A stretch of DNA of 17,396 bases from DTSX01 sp964633465 (GTDB lineage: Bacteria; Pseudomonadota; Gammaproteobacteria; Steroidobacterales; UBA11654), in assembly GCA_964633465.1 (NCBI GenBank), contig CAZWGB010000028.1:1-17396 (forward strand). The letters run 5' to 3'. The notes beneath the pieces were generated by a model. That model was not told the origin of the DNA and made no database searches. It saw only the letters and a list, made by a program, of their open reading frames with translations. Position numbers and translations under genes: made by a program. Below, one piece after another: positions 1-8,689 of this stretch (position 1 is its first letter; the number at the start of each line of letters is the position of its first letter).

Positions 1-1022
1 CTGAAAAACTGCATGCAGAACTAACGGCCAAAGTACGTGAAATGGGTCTTGCAGCCAGGGATGTCCCAGAAGATGTCGGTGGAGCAGGACTCGGCGCACT
101 GGACAATTGTGTGATTACCGAACAAGTTCACAGATCTACGGCAGGTTGTGGTGTGTTTGGCTCTAATTTTGCATCCATGCTGTATGAACTTGGTACCGAT
201 GAGCAGAAAGAAAAATATATGTTTCCAGCAATCCAGGGAAAGTTTCATGGTGCCAGTGCATTCTCCGAACCTCAATCAGGCAGTGATATGGCAGGAACCA
301 GAACCACCATCGAAAAAACCAATGACAGTTGGGCAATCAACGGGAATAAATGCTGGATATTTAGAGCCAATACAGCTCGCTTTATCCTTGTGCTGACCAG
401 AGTCAAAGGAACTGAGCGACATGAAGGCCTCCAATGGGTCATTGTTGATGCCGGTATGCCAGGATTTAAAGTAGGAAGAGAACAGAAAATGATCCATGGA
501 CAAAATACGTATGAACTTTTCTTCGATAATTGTGTGGTTGGTGAGGAACAAATGCTCGGCAAAATGGGTGAAGCTTGGTCGTCTGGTACAAATTTTCTCT
601 TTGCTGGTCGAATCCAAATTGCTGCTCGAGCATTGGGTATTGCAGATCGCTGTTTAGCAATGGCAACGGAATACGCTAAAACCAGGCATACCTTTGGCAA
701 AGTACTTTCTTCTCGTCAAGCCATTCAGTGGATGATTGCAAACTCAGCGATGGAACTCCATGCTGCCAGATTAATTGTTTATGATGCCGCATCTAGGGCA
801 CAAGCTGGAGAACAAGTTTTTGCCCAAACTGCCATGGCCAAAGTTGTCGCTACCGAAATGGCAGCTAAAGTGGTGGATCGAGCAATCCAGATTCATGGGG
901 CTGCAGGCGTGTCTGATGATACTATTCTGGAGCGCTGTTATCGCGATGTGCGGCCTATGCGAATCTATGAAGGCACTTCAGAAGCAATGCGCAGTGTGAT
1001 TGCCAGAGATTTACTGAAGTAA
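1..1022 (+). CDS. Acyl-CoA dehydrogenase, 5' end cut by window edge
   Basis: FAD-dependent acyl-CoA dehydrogenase, which makes the 2,3-double bond in an acyl-CoA and passes electrons to ETF. The frame is open from base 3, so the Met at 42 is internal and the true start lies outside the window; roughly 50-60 N-terminal residues are probably missing against the usual 380-400. Counting from Met42, the mid-domain signature FSEPQSGSDMAG is near residue 74. A helical C-terminal domain follows, with RQAIQW and QIHGAAGVS. Near the end is RIYEGTSE, whose Glu310 sits where the catalytic base lies in MCAD-type enzymes. It is the first visible gene of a plus-strand run, 25 bp ahead of an MFS gene, and an enoyl-CoA hydratase lies three genes on, which fits a beta-oxidation-like step. 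The family is clear; the acyl substrate is unknown. Confidence 0.93.
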   Translation, partial: EKLHAELTAKVREMGLAARDVPEDVGGAGLGALDNCVITEQVHRSTAGCGVFGSNFASMLYELGTDEQKEKYMFPAIQGKFHGASAFSEPQSGSDMAGTRTTIEKTNDSWAINGNKCWIFRANTARFILVLTRVKGTERHEGLQWVIVDAGMPGFKVGREQKMIHGQNTYELFFDNCVVGEEQMLGKMGEAWSSGTNFLFAGRIQIAARALGIADRCLAMATEYAKTRHTFGKVLSSRQAIQWMIANSAMELHAARLIVYDAASRAQAGEQVFAQTAMAKVVATEMAAKVVDRAIQIHGAAGVSDDTILERCYRDVRPMRIYEGTSEAMRSVIARDLLK

Positions 1023-1047
1023 ATAAATAACAATAGAAGGCAATACT

Positions 1048-2397
1048 ATGGGAAATAAAAAAATCCTGCCGTTTTCAACTCGATTTGGTTGGGGTACTGG
1101 AACTTTAACAGTTTCCCTGATGTTCCAAGCCACTGGATTACTGTTGTTATTTTATCTAACCGATGTGGTTAAAATCCCAGCAGCCACAGCAGGATTGTTG
1201 ATTGCATTATCAAAAGTATACGATGCGTTTACAGACCCAATCATGGGCCGGATCAGTGACCGTACAAAAACCCCATGGGGAAAGAGAAGACCCTACGTAA
1301 TGCTTGGAACTCTTCTTTGTGCAGGATCATTTATACTGCTATTTAATTTAGCTGCTTTTGCAGACTCCCCCAACATCATCATCATTGTTCTTGCTGCCTT
1401 ACTTCTCAATGCAACCGGCTACACCATATTTAATGTCCCATACCTTGCGATGCCAGCTGAAATGACCTCCGATCATAATGTTCGCACCAACTTGATGTCC
1501 TTTAGAGTCATGGCTGTTGCAATTGGGCAAATAGGAGGATCAGCCGGTGGTCCTGCTCTTATACTTTACTTTGGTGATGGCATCGACATGGCCAACTCTT
1601 TTGGATATACGGGCATGGCCAATGTTCTTGCAGCATTCATGGTTGCTGCTGGTTTACTCTGTTTTTGGCTGACGAGAAAAGCATCCTTTGTTGAATCATC
1701 TATTGCCGATCAAGGCAGCAAATCGTCATTTTTAGAACAATTCAAAACAGCATTTAGTATTCGACCATTTGCTATTTTGCTGGGTATAAAAATCACCCAA
1801 TTGACTGGTTTTGCTATATTTTTAGGCTCTTTACCTTATTTGTTTTCTCGCATTATGTTTGCAAGCAATGATCTCAAATTTTACTTTCTTGTCCAAGGTA
1901 CAGTGATGTTTGCTTCGCAACCACTATGGGTTTATATGGTTGGTAAAATTGGCAAGAAAAATGGTTACTATTTAGCTTCTCTATTATGGGGAGTGGGAGG
2001 TTTATCCTGGATGATGGTGGCTGAAGGTGAACCTACAATTGGTATTGTCATTCGTGGCGTATTGCTTGGCTTGGGTGCCGGGGGTCTGATATTGGTGGGT
2101 CAATCCATGCTCCCTGATACGATGCAATACGATTATCAAAAAACAGGCATTCGGCGCGAAGGCATTTTTGCAGGCGTTTATACGACGGTTGAAAAAGTTT
2201 CGTTTGCAATTGGTCCTGCTTTACTCGGCTTAATCATTGGTTATGCCGGTTATGACGCATCGGCAGAAACTCTCTCTGACAATGTCCGTATGGTCATTTA
2301 CTTATGCGCAGGTGGGTTACCAGTTGCAAGTTTAATTATTAGTTGTTTTTTAATGATTCTTTATAATTTGGATTTAGAGACTCTTAAAGAAGAGTAA
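1048..2397 (+). CDS. MFS transporter, GPH (MelB-like) cation symporter type
   Basis: Inner-membrane transporter of 449 residues and about 12 hydrophobic segments. After the first helices, around residues 62-82, it carries DPIMGRISDRTKTPWGKRRP. This closely matches the cytoplasmic loop 2-3 signature of the glycoside-pentoside-hexuronide:cation symporters, with the conserved Asp, Gly and WGxxRP. Known GPH members import sugars or sugar acids with Na+ or H+. The neighbours here are CoA-ester and amide enzymes, so the cargo may be something else, such as a conjugate or an organic acid. A good ribosome site, AGAAGG at 1035-1040, lies 7 nt before the ATG. It probably belongs to one transcript with the dehydrogenase upstream (25 bp gap) and the amidohydrolase downstream (54 bp gap). 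Confidence 0.9.
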   Translation: MGNKKILPFSTRFGWGTGTLTVSLMFQATGLLLLFYLTDVVKIPAATAGLLIALSKVYDAFTDPIMGRISDRTKTPWGKRRPYVMLGTLLCAGSFILLFNLAAFADSPNIIIIVLAALLLNATGYTIFNVPYLAMPAEMTSDHNVRTNLMSFRVMAVAIGQIGGSAGGPALILYFGDGIDMANSFGYTGMANVLAAFMVAAGLLCFWLTRKASFVESSIADQGSKSSFLEQFKTAFSIRPFAILLGIKITQLTGFAIFLGSLPYLFSRIMFASNDLKFYFLVQGTVMFASQPLWVYMVGKIGKKNGYYLASLLWGVGGLSWMMVAEGEPTIGIVIRGVLLGLGAGGLILVGQSMLPDTMQYDYQKTGIRREGIFAGVYTTVEKVSFAIGPALLGLIIGYAGYDASAETLSDNVRMVIYLCAGGLPVASLIISCFLMILYNLDLETLKEE

Positions 2398-2451
2398 CTG
2401 GCTCTGTGTTAAGCATATAATTATAAGTATCGAAAAGCTTGAATAAAGAAA

Positions 2452-3891
2452 ATGAAAAAATGTGACACCATACTCCGCGGCACTGTCATCACTATGGATG
2501 AGGATCGACGTGTTTATTTAGATGGTTATGTCGCCATTGAAAATGGAGTAATTGTTGCGGTAGGCTCATCCAAGGATTGCCAAGTTAAAGCTGATGAGGA
2601 CTTGGGTGGTGATGGGCACATCGTTCTTCCTGGATTAATCAATGTCCACTCTCATCTCGTTCAAGGTTGTATGAGAGGGATGGCCGATGGCACAACTTAT
2701 GAAGAACGCTTGTTTGGATTTTACTATCCGATGACCGGTGCTTGTGATGAGGAGAGATCTTACCATGCCTCAATGCCGCCAATTTTGGATCTGGTTCTAG
2801 CTGGTGTGACTACGACAGCTGACGATCACTTTACACACTTACATAAAAGATCAATCGATGGGGTTTTGGCAGCCGCGCGTGACAGCGGGATCCGTTGCCG
2901 CATGGCGAGGCTCACGATTAATGATCCAGATGCAGTGCCTGACGGCTTCAGAGAAGATCTGGACACCGGATTGGCTGAAACGGAACGAGTTAAATCTGAA
3001 TGGGAAGATGATCGTATCTCTGTAACCGCCTCTACTATTGGCATTACTTATTGTGAGCCTGATCAACTTATTGAGCTATGGAAATGGACTGATGCAAACA
3101 ATAGGCAATTTGATATCCATGCCCCTGCAGTTTTTGATCAAAAATACCTTGCTGCTCGGAGAGGCTGGGAAGGGGGTTCTTTTGAATGGTTAGACCATGT
3201 TGGGATCCTGGGTCCAAATCTAATTGCAGCACATGCACAAAACCTAAGGCCCGGCGAAGAAAAATTAATTCACGACCGTGGTGCAGCTGTGGCTCTCGTC
3301 CCTGATATGGAACAAGTTCTAGGATTGGTAAGCTTCGATGCAAAGCAATTTTTGGAATCCGATGTTAACTGCGGATTAGGTCTAGATGGGCCTGTTGTTG
3401 CCTACGGCCATGATATCTGGGCTGCAATGCGTGGATTTTTGACGGCACAACGCATGGGTGATGAATACAGACGAAGAACATCAGAAACTAACTCACAGTG
3501 GACTGGAGAAGAAGTTCTCTATGGAAGTGCTGAACAAGCCCTAGAATTGGCAACTATAGGAGGAGCAAAAGCATTGATGATGGATGATCAAATTGGATCC
3601 CTCGAACAGGGTAAATCTGCCGATGCCCTATTGATAGACCGAAGAAGTGAAACACATTTATCACCAGCAGGTACTTTGATAGCCAATTTGGTTTACGGAA
3701 ACGGCCCCAGTCGCGAATCAATACGGCGAGTTATGGTGGGAGGAAAAACAATTGCAGAAAATGGCAACCATGTGGGTATTGACCATCGATCTGTCGTGGA
3801 AAACTCGGATCAACTCCAACAAACCTTATTAGATGAAGCTGATGCGAGACAGTTTGTGAATAAGAGAAGCAGATACAAATGGATTAATTGA
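2452..3891 (+). CDS. Amidohydrolase, metal-dependent (cytosine deaminase/TrzN-like superfamily)
   Basis: Cytoplasmic metal-dependent hydrolase of 479 residues; the family removes amino or other groups from heterocycles or cleaves amide bonds. The usual order is visible: a small N-terminal beta piece, then NVHSHL with metal ligands His66 and His68, His223 in DIHAPA, His261 in AAHAQNL, Asp312 in GLGLDGP, and a C-terminal beta piece with SLEQGKSADALLID near residue 380. The classical HxxE glutamate of cytosine and guanine deaminases is not present after His223 (Ala226 instead), and the later stretch VPDMEQVLGL replaces the HxPxSN type. Other uncharacterised amidohydrolases show a similar pattern, so the reaction should not be assumed to be deamination. 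The start is the only close ATG, and its ribosome site is weak. It overlaps the next gene by 4 bp, implying coupled translation. Confidence 0.88.
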   Translation: MKKCDTILRGTVITMDEDRRVYLDGYVAIENGVIVAVGSSKDCQVKADEDLGGDGHIVLPGLINVHSHLVQGCMRGMADGTTYEERLFGFYYPMTGACDEERSYHASMPPILDLVLAGVTTTADDHFTHLHKRSIDGVLAAARDSGIRCRMARLTINDPDAVPDGFREDLDTGLAETERVKSEWEDDRISVTASTIGITYCEPDQLIELWKWTDANNRQFDIHAPAVFDQKYLAARRGWEGGSFEWLDHVGILGPNLIAAHAQNLRPGEEKLIHDRGAAVALVPDMEQVLGLVSFDAKQFLESDVNCGLGLDGPVVAYGHDIWAAMRGFLTAQRMGDEYRRRTSETNSQWTGEEVLYGSAEQALELATIGGAKALMMDDQIGSLEQGKSADALLIDRRSETHLSPAGTLIANLVYGNGPSRESIRRVMVGGKTIAENGNHVGIDHRSVVENSDQLQQTLLDEADARQFVNKRSRYKWIN

Positions 3892-4670
3892 ACGTGTATC
3901 AATTTATTGATTATGAAAAAAATCTGAATGAGCATCTAGCTGTTATCACCATGAACCGTCCGGAGGTTCTTAATGCAATGAACCCCGCCTCAACCAAAGA
4001 GATGACCACAATCTGGGATGACTTTGCCAATGACCCTGAAATGTGGGTTGCCATTCTAACTGGAGCAGGAGATCAAGCGTTTACTGTAGGTAACGACCTC
4101 AAAGATCAATCAAGCGATACGTGGCCACCTAAACGAGACCCAAATGGCTGGGGTGGGCTGGTCAATCGTTTTGACCTCAGCAAGCCAATCATCGCAGCAG
4201 TCAATGGTTGGGCTCTGGGAGGCGGCTTTGAACTCTGTCTAGCAGCTGATCTGGTCATAGCTTCTGAAAACGCACGTTTTGGCTGCCCGGAAGTTCGTAT
4301 TGGCGGAGTTCCTACTGGTTCCATTCACAGACTGATACGCCAAGTCCCATCAAAAGCTGCAATGGCCATACTCCTAACAGGTGAATCGATAGATGCCAAA
4401 GAGGCATTTCGCATTGGTCTTATCAATGAAGTGGTAACAACAGAAAAACTTATGCTCAAAGCGAGAGAGTTGGCGAAAGAAATTACTCGAAGCGCACCTT
4501 TGGGCGTCCAAGCAGTCAAAAAAGTTATTCGACAGTCAGACCACTTAACTCTTAGTGAGGCCATGCAAACCAATTATCCTGCAATAGAAGAAGTTCGCTC
4601 TTCAAAAGATTCTGTAGAAGGCAGAAAAGCTTTTAAAGAGAAGCGAAAACCGAAATGGGAAGGCCGATAA
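3888..4670 (+). CDS. Enoyl-CoA hydratase/isomerase family protein
   Basis: Crotonase-fold enzyme of 260 residues that acts on CoA thioesters, most likely adding water to a 2-enoyl-CoA. The first oxyanion-hole segment is FTVGNDLKD (residues 65-73), and the second is GWALGGGFEL. Glu115 in GGGFE and Glu135 in CPEVRIGG occupy the places of the two catalytic glutamates of rat mitochondrial hydratase (144 and 164, the same 20-residue spacing), so hydratase activity is plausible. The start is TTG at 3888, overlapping the amidohydrolase stop (TTGA); GTG at 3894 is an alternative. The overlap suggests translational coupling. It pairs naturally with the acyl-CoA dehydrogenase at the left edge. The substrate is unknown; CaiD-type and other crotonase subfamilies cannot be separated by eye. 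Confidence 0.92.
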   Translation: MNVYQFIDYEKNLNEHLAVITMNRPEVLNAMNPASTKEMTTIWDDFANDPEMWVAILTGAGDQAFTVGNDLKDQSSDTWPPKRDPNGWGGLVNRFDLSKPIIAAVNGWALGGGFELCLAADLVIASENARFGCPEVRIGGVPTGSIHRLIRQVPSKAAMAILLTGESIDAKEAFRIGLINEVVTTEKLMLKARELAKEITRSAPLGVQAVKKVIRQSDHLTLSEAMQTNYPAIEEVRSSKDSVEGRKAFKEKRKPKWEGR

Positions 4671-4687
4671 AAATTTAGACCGATGAG

Positions 4688-6436
4688 CTAGTTATTGGAC
4701 TTAGGGATTAAAGGCAACAAAATATAGGGAGCCTGATCAGGCCCAAAATGGAGAGTGGTATCTCCTCCAAATATTTCCTCTGGGCGGTCTCTGGGATCAT
4801 TGTGTAAAAATGGTCCACAGCCTTTTAATTTGTTTTTAAAATTTGACAACGTTGCTTCCTTTGCATCGGGACATTCATAATCTTTGCCTCTAATATTTAG
4901 GCCAATTTGATATCCGGCAGGGACAACAATGGAGGTGGGCCAAATTTCAATATCCAGCATTTCAGGGTCTCCAGGGTTCAGTGGCCATAATTCGTCGTGG
5001 GTATGGTATGGACGAAATGGTTCTGACAAAATAGGATCCAGTTTTCTATGTGACGCCCTCAACCAGCCTTGACCAATGGGTGTGTAGGGGTCTATGGCGC
5101 CTTGAAAAACCAACTCTTTGCCTGCGGGTGAAAAAATACGGAGAACCACAAACAAATCAGCATCAACAGTGGATGAGGATACAAATAATTTTACCGCAGA
5201 AGGACCAGTGATTTCTGTTTCGGATTCAAGGGGTGATGACAGAAAATTAACTCCCTCCTCCACTGCTGAGAAGGTAATTTTTGAATCATTTTTGGGTAGG
5301 GTTGATGAGAGATTTTTCTCTTCAGAACCGAGGTAAAAACGTGTCCATTCAGTGCCTTCGATTGGCCAAGAATTATGATGACGCTCCTTAAAACCACTGA
5401 TTTTTCGGACCTGTAACTGAACTCGGGGTTGTTTTTCCCAGCCATTTTTTTCATTTTTAAGAAAATAATCAAAAAATCGTTTCTGCAGCTTCACACCGTA
5501 ATCAGTATAGAATTCTGTCCAATGCTCGAGACCATGGACTTCCAGCCATTTCTGCTCCGATTCGACTCTAGAAAATCCTTCAAAATTTCCACGGAGATGT
5601 AACCCTTGCCCACCCCAATTAGCAGCTGTTAACAATGGGACATTTATCTTGTCCCAAATCGCTGAACGCAATCGATGGTAGTCATCATCAAGTGGATGTG
5701 CATAAATCTCATTACCAAATCGGCATCGATTCTCAAGCAAGGTCTCTGATTTAAGCGTTTCTGAACCGCACACCCAATCCCCGGTTATATCGTTTTTGGG
5801 TCCATTGGTGCCAAGTCCATATTGCACGGTCTTAACTTGCATGTCATACCAATTTGCCCAAAAAGTGCTTAGAATCCCGCCATGGTGAGTCATATCACGA
5901 TACCAGTCACTGGCTCCCTCCCAAACACACATTGCTGAAAGATGTTTAGGCTGCAAAGAGGCCACTTGCCATTGATTGATTCCATAATAAGAAACTCCAT
6001 TCAATCCAACTTTGCCATTACTCCAATCTTGCCTCCCAGCCCATTCAATGCAATTGGCAAAATCAAGAGTTTCACGAGGGGAAAAAGGATCAACAAAACC
6101 AGGTGAATAACCACAACCACGTGAATCCACCCGGACACAAACATAGTCATCAGGCACCCATTTTTCAGGATCAACCACTTCCCAATTCTGATATTTGTTG
6201 GTTGAGCCAGCTGCAACATCAGGGTGTTCATCCACCATGCGTTCCCAAGCGCTTGGGTAGCCTTTCTGGAAAGACAGTCCTTTTGCGTATGGACCGTATG
6301 TTAAGATAACAGGATATCGACCAGAATCAACGGGTCGAAAAATGTCTGCACGTAAAACCAACCCATCATCCATTTCAATTGGAACATTCCAGTCAATTCG
6401 CATGCCATCTTGAATCTCCGAGTTTGTAGCAATCAT
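4688..6436 (-). CDS. CocE/NonD-family hydrolase (X-Pro dipeptidyl-peptidase S15-like)
   Basis: Alpha/beta-hydrolase of 582 residues related to cocaine esterase and X-Pro dipeptidyl-peptidases; family members split esters, amides or acylated antibiotics. The N-terminal hydrolase domain has DGLVLRADIFRP, RVDSRGCGYS and the nucleophile elbow GVSYYG with Ser149. His305 in HGLEHW fits the catalytic histidine. At the place where CocE-type enzymes carry the acid (WYD), this protein reads NWGGQGLH (residues 273-280), so the usual Asp is not seen. The C-terminal half is the beta-rich jelly-roll domain (for example VDADLFVVLRIFSPAG, then GLNIRG). No signal peptide is visible. Translation may start at the ATG at 6436, or at residue 12, which has GGAG 12 nt upstream. 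It ends the minus-strand run, 35 bp after the RidA gene, and converges with the hydratase over 17 bp. Confidence 0.88.
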   Translation of the reverse strand: MIATNSEIQDGMRIDWNVPIEMDDGLVLRADIFRPVDSGRYPVILTYGPYAKGLSFQKGYPSAWERMVDEHPDVAAGSTNKYQNWEVVDPEKWVPDDYVCVRVDSRGCGYSPGFVDPFSPRETLDFANCIEWAGRQDWSNGKVGLNGVSYYGINQWQVASLQPKHLSAMCVWEGASDWYRDMTHHGGILSTFWANWYDMQVKTVQYGLGTNGPKNDITGDWVCGSETLKSETLLENRCRFGNEIYAHPLDDDYHRLRSAIWDKINVPLLTAANWGGQGLHLRGNFEGFSRVESEQKWLEVHGLEHWTEFYTDYGVKLQKRFFDYFLKNEKNGWEKQPRVQLQVRKISGFKERHHNSWPIEGTEWTRFYLGSEEKNLSSTLPKNDSKITFSAVEEGVNFLSSPLESETEITGPSAVKLFVSSSTVDADLFVVLRIFSPAGKELVFQGAIDPYTPIGQGWLRASHRKLDPILSEPFRPYHTHDELWPLNPGDPEMLDIEIWPTSIVVPAGYQIGLNIRGKDYECPDAKEATLSNFKNKLKGCGPFLHNDPRDRPEEIFGGDTTLHFGPDQAPYILLPLIPKSNN

Positions 6437-6471
6437 GGCTATAAGTATTGTAATTCTAGGGTTACGGGCTT

Positions 6472-7773
6472 TTATGCTGAATCGGGCACATAAGCAATTA
6501 GATCCAACAGTGTATTGGCTCCATCAACCACCAATGAATTATTCAAACCGATCGTTGTTGATGCTGGTTTATCGGTGGGAAAATAGCTTGCCCATTCCTC
6601 AATTGATTCAGCAAACCATTGTAAATGACTGTGGAAACAGGCTCTGCGTACAATGTTCTCTACCGAAGTGCCTGCAGTTTCACATATGGCATTGATGTTA
6701 TGCATCATATAACGCATCTGTGCTTTGCCAGGTGAACCGTACCATGGAGCAGCTGGATTCCTGACCATGCCATCGGCAATTTTTCCATGCGAATCGAAAG
6801 CCATCTGTGTGCTCAAAAACAAAAAATTACCCACTTTGACAGCTTGGGGTTCATGTCCGAGTGGCATGGGTGCTTCTGAGGTTTCGATTGTGGATTTGGT
6901 CAACTTTGCATCATTGGCTAACAGTGTTAATGCAACTTCAATTCTGTTTCCCTCTGTCTCCATACCTACACGAGGTACAACCACTCGTGCGGGTGCTTGA
7001 TTAGGAAACCATTGGCGCCAAACTTGGTCCATTTTCTCAAAATCGTTTGGGCTGCCAATAAAGACTTCAGCTTTTACCGTTTGCTGTAGTGAACTACCTG
7101 CTATTTCAGCGGTTTTACTGAGTTTCTCTAAAACATAGTTTGTTTGCTGTTCAAGGGAGAGATTTTCTCCTCTAAGGTCAGCCGAGCTTTCATTTCCAAG
7201 AAATACCCAATCACCACGACGCAGGGCTGCTGCCTGTCCTCCATTAGGCGACTCTATGTCTTCAGGTAGGTCAAAAGTCACGGATTCATTGTCATCATTG
7301 AAACAGATTACTTCCAACTCCAATTCAGTATCTTGCCACATCAATTCACTGATACCCGAACCCGATCTAGGAGGGAATGGTTTGTTAAAGAATTCCTCTC
7401 TAGCCTTGATGTAGGGTCCTATATCGATGCCATGCCAGTTATGCCCTTCTCCCAATTCACTATCGGTAGGGTGGTTCGAAACATACCACTCCCAAATCTT
7501 GACGGTATCAGTTTGCAAATCGCATCCTGTAGCCTCAATGGTCTTTGCAATGTTGCTAAAAATGAAACGTGTTTGCAGTTCAAGACCTGTTTCTGAATCT
7601 GACTTCTTAGGTCTGACTTCAGGGGGAAGACCAGTTTTAAAATCACTGGCAAGCTGGCCTGCAATGAAAACCCAACCACCTGCCTTGACTGCTGGGCTGT
7701 ATGGCATGATCGGCTTGGGCACTCCCTCCGCAAGGCCAGGCCAGATTGCCTCAGGTTCAAGATTTTGATTCAC
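6472..7773 (-). CDS. Triple-domain RidA (YjgF/YER057c/UK114) protein
   Basis: RidA proteins hydrolyse reactive 2-imino/enamino acids, or serve in catabolic pathways, and normally are about 130 residues acting as trimers. This 433-residue chain has three such domains in a row. Numbering from the GTG at 7773, they span about residues 20-160, 178-290 and 310-433. Copies 1 and 2 keep the arginine that binds the substrate carboxylate in RidA (Arg136 in PPRSGSG, Arg263 in PARVVV), each with a Glu 16 residues later (Glu152, Glu279). Copy 3 reads PASTTIG, with Ser405 at that place and Asp424 near the Glu position. A longer reading from the ATG at 7914 would bury 134 bp in the upstream gene, and its first residues match nothing in RidA. 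The GTG lies 7 nt after the upstream stop, but no good ribosome site is seen, so translation may be coupled. Confidence 0.88.
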   Translation of the reverse strand: MNQNLEPEAIWPGLAEGVPKPIMPYSPAVKAGGWVFIAGQLASDFKTGLPPEVRPKKSDSETGLELQTRFIFSNIAKTIEATGCDLQTDTVKIWEWYVSNHPTDSELGEGHNWHGIDIGPYIKAREEFFNKPFPPRSGSGISELMWQDTELELEVICFNDDNESVTFDLPEDIESPNGGQAAALRRGDWVFLGNESSADLRGENLSLEQQTNYVLEKLSKTAEIAGSSLQQTVKAEVFIGSPNDFEKMDQVWRQWFPNQAPARVVVPRVGMETEGNRIEVALTLLANDAKLTKSTIETSEAPMPLGHEPQAVKVGNFLFLSTQMAFDSHGKIADGMVRNPAAPWYGSPGKAQMRYMMHNINAICETAGTSVENIVRRACFHSHLQWFAESIEEWASYFPTDKPASTTIGLNNSLVVDGANTLLDLIAYVPDSA

Positions 7774-7780
7774 TTTGCTA

Positions 7781-8689
7781 TCAATTTGTTTGAAGAATAC
7801 TGCAGACTGCTGCTGTATCCTGTTGGCCCAAATTGGCATCAATAGCAGCTTGATAAAGCGGTTCAGTGGTTTCAAAAAGAGGAATGGGAGACTGTACATT
7901 GTTGGCAAATTCACGTATCAATTTCATATCTTTTTGCCAAACATCCAGCTTCATTGTTGCTGGCTCAAAAGTTTTATCGATCATTAATGGTGCACGCAAT
8001 TCAAAAATCTTAGAGCTGCATGGGCTTGAACTGATAACTTTATAGAATTGTTCCATATTAAGACCAGATCTTTTCGCCAGAATTACAGCTTCAGCTGAAG
8101 CCACGTTATGGATTGCCACTAATAAATTGGCAATCAATTTCATTTTGGTGCCATTACCAAATTCACCCAAGTAGTAACTTTGTTTTGCAAAACTCTTAAA
8201 AATTGTGCTGCAGTCGCTAAAAACAGTTTGATCACCACTCGCAAACAACACTATGTCTCCAGTTTTCGCCTGTTGGCCCGTTCCACTTATGGGGCAATCT
8301 AGGAGATCAAGCCCTGCGTCGACAAGACGTGCTTGGTTTTTCTGTTTAGTAACTAGGTCTAAAGTACTGAGCTCTATCAAGATGCCTGCTGTGCGCTCAG
8401 ATTCAGAGAGTTTGATCAGTTCTGAAACAATTGCATCCAGAGCATCAGCATTTGGTAGGCTAGAGAGCATGATATGTGAATTTTCAGCGACTTCTTCGAC
8501 TGAACCAGTAATTGTAATACCTGATTTCTTGGCATTTTTGCACTGGTCCACATCAGGATCGTATCCAAATACCTGATAACCATCATCAACTAAATTTTTC
8601 GCAATTGCTCCTCCCATAATACCCAATCCAAAAATTCCAATCCTAGGGTGTTCGGTTACGTCATCAATCTTGCTCAGATCCTCAATCAT
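7781..8689 (-). CDS. NAD-binding beta-hydroxyacid dehydrogenase family protein (HIBADH-like)
   Basis: Cytoplasmic dehydrogenase of 302 residues in the 3-hydroxyisobutyrate/6-phosphogluconate dehydrogenase superfamily, which oxidises 3-hydroxy acids or reduces the matching semialdehydes. The Rossmann motif GLGIMG is at residues 21-26. Acidic Asp44, after the second strand (VFGYD), suggests NAD over NADP. The substrate loop DCPISGTG is at 131-138, where family members have DAPVSGG. The GxGxxxKxxxN motif gives catalytic Lys184 and Asn188. The lysine argues against an imine reductase, the other branch of this fold, although the RidA neighbour makes that thought tempting. The ATG overlaps the TetR gene by 8 bp, and the stop lies 7 nt before the RidA gene, so the three are almost surely co-transcribed. 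The exact substrate is unknown. Confidence 0.9.
   Translation of the reverse strand: MIEDLSKIDDVTEHPRIGIFGLGIMGGAIAKNLVDDGYQVFGYDPDVDQCKNAKKSGITITGSVEEVAENSHIMLSSLPNADALDAIVSELIKLSESERTAGILIELSTLDLVTKQKNQARLVDAGLDLLDCPISGTGQQAKTGDIVLFASGDQTVFSDCSTIFKSFAKQSYYLGEFGNGTKMKLIANLLVAIHNVASAEAVILAKRSGLNMEQFYKVISSSPCSSKIFELRAPLMIDKTFEPATMKLDVWQKDMKLIREFANNVQSPIPLFETTEPLYQAAIDANLGQQDTAAVCSILQTN

Noticed and set aside
4671..4687. Shared terminator in the convergent gap after the enoyl-CoA hydratase
   Set aside because: The 17 bp gap and its flanks show no stem with a T run on either strand.
7427..7768. Open frame of 113 codons on the plus strand inside the RidA gene
   Set aside because: It is antisense to a gene with strong family motifs, and its protein shows no recognisable domain.
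7774..7914. Longer RidA reading starting at the ATG at 7914
   Set aside because: It would overlap the upstream dehydrogenase gene by 134 bp, and the extra 47 residues are a shadow of that gene with no RidA likeness. GTG 7773 is better.
7781..8689. Imine reductase instead of beta-hydroxyacid dehydrogenase
   Set aside because: The catalytic lysine motif GxGxxxKxxxN is intact (Lys184, Asn188), which marks the hydroxyacid branch; imine reductases replace this lysine.
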